Notes under the pieces: model-generated
Database searches by the model: none
The model's input: the letters and a program-made list of their open reading frames with translations, nothing else
What the model was told of the DNA's origin: nothing
Made by a program: the position numbers and the translations under genes
Part shown: positions 61,410 to 64,000 of the stretch, piece after piece
How the letters are laid out: every line of letters starts with the position of its first letter
How positions within the stretch are numbered: position 1 is the first letter of the stretch
Assembly (NCBI RefSeq): GCF_000332275.1
Contig: NZ_CM001776.1
Span: 2,438,789-2,502,788, forward strand
Reading direction: 5' to 3'
DNA from: Synechococcus sp. PCC 7336
Lineage (GTDB): Bacteria > Cyanobacteriota > Cyanobacteriia > Thermostichales > PCC-7336
Length of the DNA: 64,000 nt

Positions 61410-63815
61410 CTAGCTGCGCAGACTGACCGCAAAATCTCGCTCCAAGCGCTCCCGCACTTGCTGGTGAGCCGATTCCACCTCTGCCTCAGTCAGCGTGCGA
61501 TCGCCCGCCCGATACAGCAATCGAAAGGCCAAACTGCGCTGTCCGTCGGGTACCCCCTTGCCCCGATATTCATCAAACAACTGCACCGATTCCAGTAGCG
61601 TCCCAGCAGCCTCGACAATTGCTCCCTCCAACTCCCCCACACTGACCCCAGTGGAGCTGAAAAAGGCAATATCGCGATCGGAGGCTGGGTAGGTGGAGAA
61701 GTTGCGGTAGGTGGCGACACCCAACTCGCGCAGCCCTGCTAGCAGCACCTCCAGGTCTAGCTCGAAGGCATACACCTCATCCGGCAACCCCCGCTGACTG
61801 CGGACGCGAGGGTGCAGTTGGCCGAAGCTGCCCAAGCGAGCTTGTTCCAACCACAGTGAAGCCGTTCGCCCCGGATGCAGGATTGGGATCTCCGCTTCCG
61901 GCTGAAACGTTGCCGTGAGACCTAGCCGATCGAGCACGTTTAGCAACAGCCCTTTCGCCCCAAACCAATCGAGCGCTCGGCTGTTCCCCTGCCAGTCAAA
62001 TCGGGTGGGATTGCCCCCGACAATGCCCCCAATATGGGTGGTTTCTGCATAATTCTCACCCTCCCGCCAGAACACTTTGCCCAGTTCGAAGCCATTCAGG
62101 GGGCCGTTACCGCGATCGAGGTTATAAACCAATGCGTCGATCAATCCCGGCAGCAGTTCCTGGCGCAAAGCAGAAAACTCTTCAGCGATCGGGTTGGCGA
62201 TCGCCACCGGCAAGCCGGTAGTGCGAGGGCAGAGAGAAATTTGCATTAACTCGGTCAAGCCCTCACTGCGAAAGGCTTCCCGCACGCAACGCACCAGCAT
62301 ATCCCATTCTGCCAGGGTGCCGATAATGGGTTCGGCTGGCAGCGTCGCGGAGAAGCGATCGTAACCGTAAAGGCGAGCGAATTCTTCAATTAAATCGATT
62401 TCCCGCTCGATATCCCGCTGTCGGTAGGCCGGTACCGCCACTTTCCAGCTCGGTCGCAGACCTTCAGTCGCAGTCTCCAAGGCGAGCTCGAAACCTAAAG
62501 CCGTCAGAATGTCTTCAACATCGGTAGCCGCGATCTCGTCCCCCATGACGTCGATTAAACGTTGCAGCCGCAGTCTAATGGAGCGCTCTTCAGTGGGACG
62601 GGCGTCGCATTCCACTTGTTCCACCAATTCGCCCCCGGCAATTTCTAAGATGAGAGCGACCGCGCGATCGCGTGCCGTCAGCCAAGCCGACGCATCCACC
62701 CCCCGCTCGTAGCGGGCCGAAGCCTCGGTACGCAGAGACTGAGACCTGGCCGATCGCCGAATCGCAGCGGGATCGAACAGTGCCGCCTCCAGCAAAATAT
62801 TGACGCTGTCATCATTCACCTCCATCCGTTCGCCCCCCATGACACCCGCCAGTGCAACGGGTTTATCCCCCGCCGTAATGACAAGGTTGTCGGCGGCCAG
62901 AGGGCGATCGCTACCATCCAACGTTTGCAGCCTTTCCCCCGCTTTTGCCAGCCGCACTCCCACTGTGGGGGGACGATCCGCCGCACCCATGACCGCCTGC
63001 AACCGATCCCAATCAAAGGCGTGCAGGGGCTGGCCCCATTCCAACAAAACATAGTTGGTGATATCCACCACGTTGTTAATCGATCGCTGTCCGCCCGCTT
63101 CAATCTTGCGGGCGAGCCATTCGGGAGAAGGACCAATGGCGACACCGCGAATCAGGCTGGCACTGTAGGCGGGACAGTGGTGGCTGTCAGCGACTGCCAA
63201 CTGAATCGATGGCGATCGGGCGGGTTTGGGGGGAGCTGAGGTAGGCAGGCGCACCGGATTGCGAGTTAGGGCTGCCACTTCGCGGGCAATGCCCACCATG
63301 CTGAGGGCGTCGGCGCGGTTAGCGGTGGAGAATAGATCGAGAATGGCGTCATCTAGCCCCAATAGCGGTCGCACGTCGCTGCCCAGTGCGGGCTCCCCGT
63401 CAAACTCGTGAATGCCCGCAGAGTCTTCTTCTAGGCCCAATTCCTTCAAAGAGCAAATCATGCCCTCGGATTTGACGCCCCGCAGCTTGGTTTGCTTCAA
63501 TTTGAGGTCGATTGCGGGCAGATAGGTGCTAACGGTGGCGACAGGCACGTACAAACCTACCCGCGCATTCGGTGCCCCACAGACAATATTGAGGGGCGCG
63601 TCTCCCCCCACATCCACCTGACAGACCTGCAGGCGATCGGCGTTGGGGTGCTTGTCAGTAGCGAGGATTTTGCCCGCCACCACCCCATCGGCAAGGGCGC
63701 GGCGATCGTCGATGCCTTCCACTTCAAAGCCCGCCAGCGTTAGGGCTTCGCCAATGGCCTCTGGCTCCCAATCGAAGTCCACCAGTTGCCTCAGCCACTT
63801 TAAAGAAATCTGCAT
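61410..63815 (-). CDS. pheT: Phenylalanine-tRNA ligase beta subunit
   Basis: 801 aa from ATG at 63815 (MQISLKWLRQLVDFDW). Forms the alpha2-beta2 enzyme with PheS. B1/tRNA-binding-like OB domain (VVAGKILATDKHPNADRLQVCQVDVG) at residues 40-70, VCGAPNARVG, HCPAYSASLIRGVAIGPSPEWL (B3/4 editing domain), VDITNYVLLEWGQPLHAFDWD, EIDLIEEFARLYGYDRF and the C-terminal ferredoxin-like anticodon-binding domain (YPASDRDIAFFSSTGV) are in the normal order. PheS is not adjacent, which is common in cyanobacteria. A longer start at 63836 is possible. Confidence 0.96.
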   Translation of the reverse strand: MQISLKWLRQLVDFDWEPEAIGEALTLAGFEVEGIDDRRALADGVVAGKILATDKHPNADRLQVCQVDVGGDAPLNIVCGAPNARVGLYVPVATVSTYLPAIDLKLKQTKLRGVKSEGMICSLKELGLEEDSAGIHEFDGEPALGSDVRPLLGLDDAILDLFSTANRADALSMVGIAREVAALTRNPVRLPTSAPPKPARSPSIQLAVADSHHCPAYSASLIRGVAIGPSPEWLARKIEAGGQRSINNVVDITNYVLLEWGQPLHAFDWDRLQAVMGAADRPPTVGVRLAKAGERLQTLDGSDRPLAADNLVITAGDKPVALAGVMGGERMEVNDDSVNILLEAALFDPAAIRRSARSQSLRTEASARYERGVDASAWLTARDRAVALILEIAGGELVEQVECDARPTEERSIRLRLQRLIDVMGDEIAATDVEDILTALGFELALETATEGLRPSWKVAVPAYRQRDIEREIDLIEEFARLYGYDRFSATLPAEPIIGTLAEWDMLVRCVREAFRSEGLTELMQISLCPRTTGLPVAIANPIAEEFSALRQELLPGLIDALVYNLDRGNGPLNGFELGKVFWREGENYAETTHIGGIVGGNPTRFDWQGNSRALDWFGAKGLLLNVLDRLGLTATFQPEAEIPILHPGRTASLWLEQARLGSFGQLHPRVRSQRGLPDEVYAFELDLEVLLAGLRELGVATYRNFSTYPASDRDIAFFSSTGVSVGELEGAIVEAAGTLLESVQLFDEYRGKGVPDGQRSLAFRLLYRAGDRTLTEAEVESAHQQVRERLERDFAVSLRS

Positions 63816-64000
63816 CTCGCACCCATCCCTCTGCACGCACAGCTACTTATGCTATCACTCCCAGTTCTCTCCTCCTGTAGGCGCGCTACCTCTCCCAGGA
63901 ACACAAGTCAGCCTTTGAGGTTAAATAAGGCAAGATAGGCAGCGATGGCCCGAAACCTTCCCAACTGGAGACTGTCGGGAGGCGGTTAGGGTTCTAGCTG
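63816..64000. other. Upstream of pheT, no gene recognised
   Basis: About 185 bp to the window edge. It contains CTCTCCTCCTGTAGGCG and a final GTTAGGGTTCTAGCTG, but no tRNA fold or gene is evident. It probably contains the pheT promoter. Confidence 0.4.

Overview
The window is cyanobacterial chromosome. It carries psbD and psbC (photosystem II D2 and CP43), the catalytic subunit of ferredoxin:thioredoxin reductase, a probable NdbB demethylphylloquinone reductase, several cyanobacteria-restricted families (DUF1818, HAS-barrel, short secreted proteins) and many copies of the HIP1 octamer GCGATCGC. GC content is moderately high. I cannot name the species. I see no tRNA, rRNA, CRISPR array or transposase.

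Layout. 1-6.3 kb: end of groES, groEL with terminator, a degenerate BcsA-like membrane glycosyltransferase, then psbC and psbD on the minus strand. Unusually, psbC does not overlap psbD; about 95 bp with a hairpin separates them. 6.6-15 kb: housekeeping and stress genes: two small conserved proteins, BolA, a HAS-barrel protein, nickel superoxide dismutase with its maturation protease, an HDAC-fold deacetylase, gluconokinase, FabG, NdbB and a HAD phosphatase. 15.2-18.6 kb: a large protein joining a NapH/CcoG-like Fe-S membrane module to a cyclic-nucleotide-binding-like domain, preceded by a repeat-rich regulatory region. 18.6-23.3 kb: TraB/GumN, DUF72 and Uma2 proteins, then a redox block of a DDOR-like diflavin reductase, FTR catalytic chain and DUF309. 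23.4-29.6 kb: a DUF4157 protein with an HNH-like C-terminus (an eCIS-type toxin candidate), a GT39/GT2 glycosylation pair, a TA-flanked MITE, and frr. 29.9-34.2 kb: an SDR with divergent LysR, then a multicopper oxidase translationally coupled to an unusual ZIP transporter.

34.3-49.1 kb is the main accessory island: a complete BREX type 2 (Pgl) core on one strand, in transcription order pglW, pglX, mntA, hepT, a small antitoxin-like gene, pglY, pglZ. A HEPN/MNT toxin-antitoxin pair sits inside the defence operon between pglX and pglY, and no brxD or brxHI is present. The pglX target-recognition region is a composition mosaic, suggesting exchange of specificity. An orphan plus-strand terminator lies at the pglW end of the island.

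49.3-64 kb: a secreted protein, Nudix hydrolase, TPR-like protein, shikimate kinase, a cupin with a divergent HxlR regulator and paired operator-like repeats, a BrnT remnant plus BrnA between two imperfect 90-bp direct repeats, a second GT39-like protein, a large RTX protein built on 190-residue repeats, a pentapeptide protein, a WbaP-type initiating glycosyltransferase, and pheT.

Functional links: DDOR-like and FTR genes are both thiol-redox enzymes; the GT2 probably makes the lipid-linked sugar used by the GT39; the oxidase and ZIP probably oxidise and import one metal; SodX processes SodN; PglW, X, Y and Z form one anti-phage system. The best candidates for new biology are the TA-carrying BREX operon, the DUF4157-HNH protein, and the Fe-S/cNMP membrane protein with its operator array.
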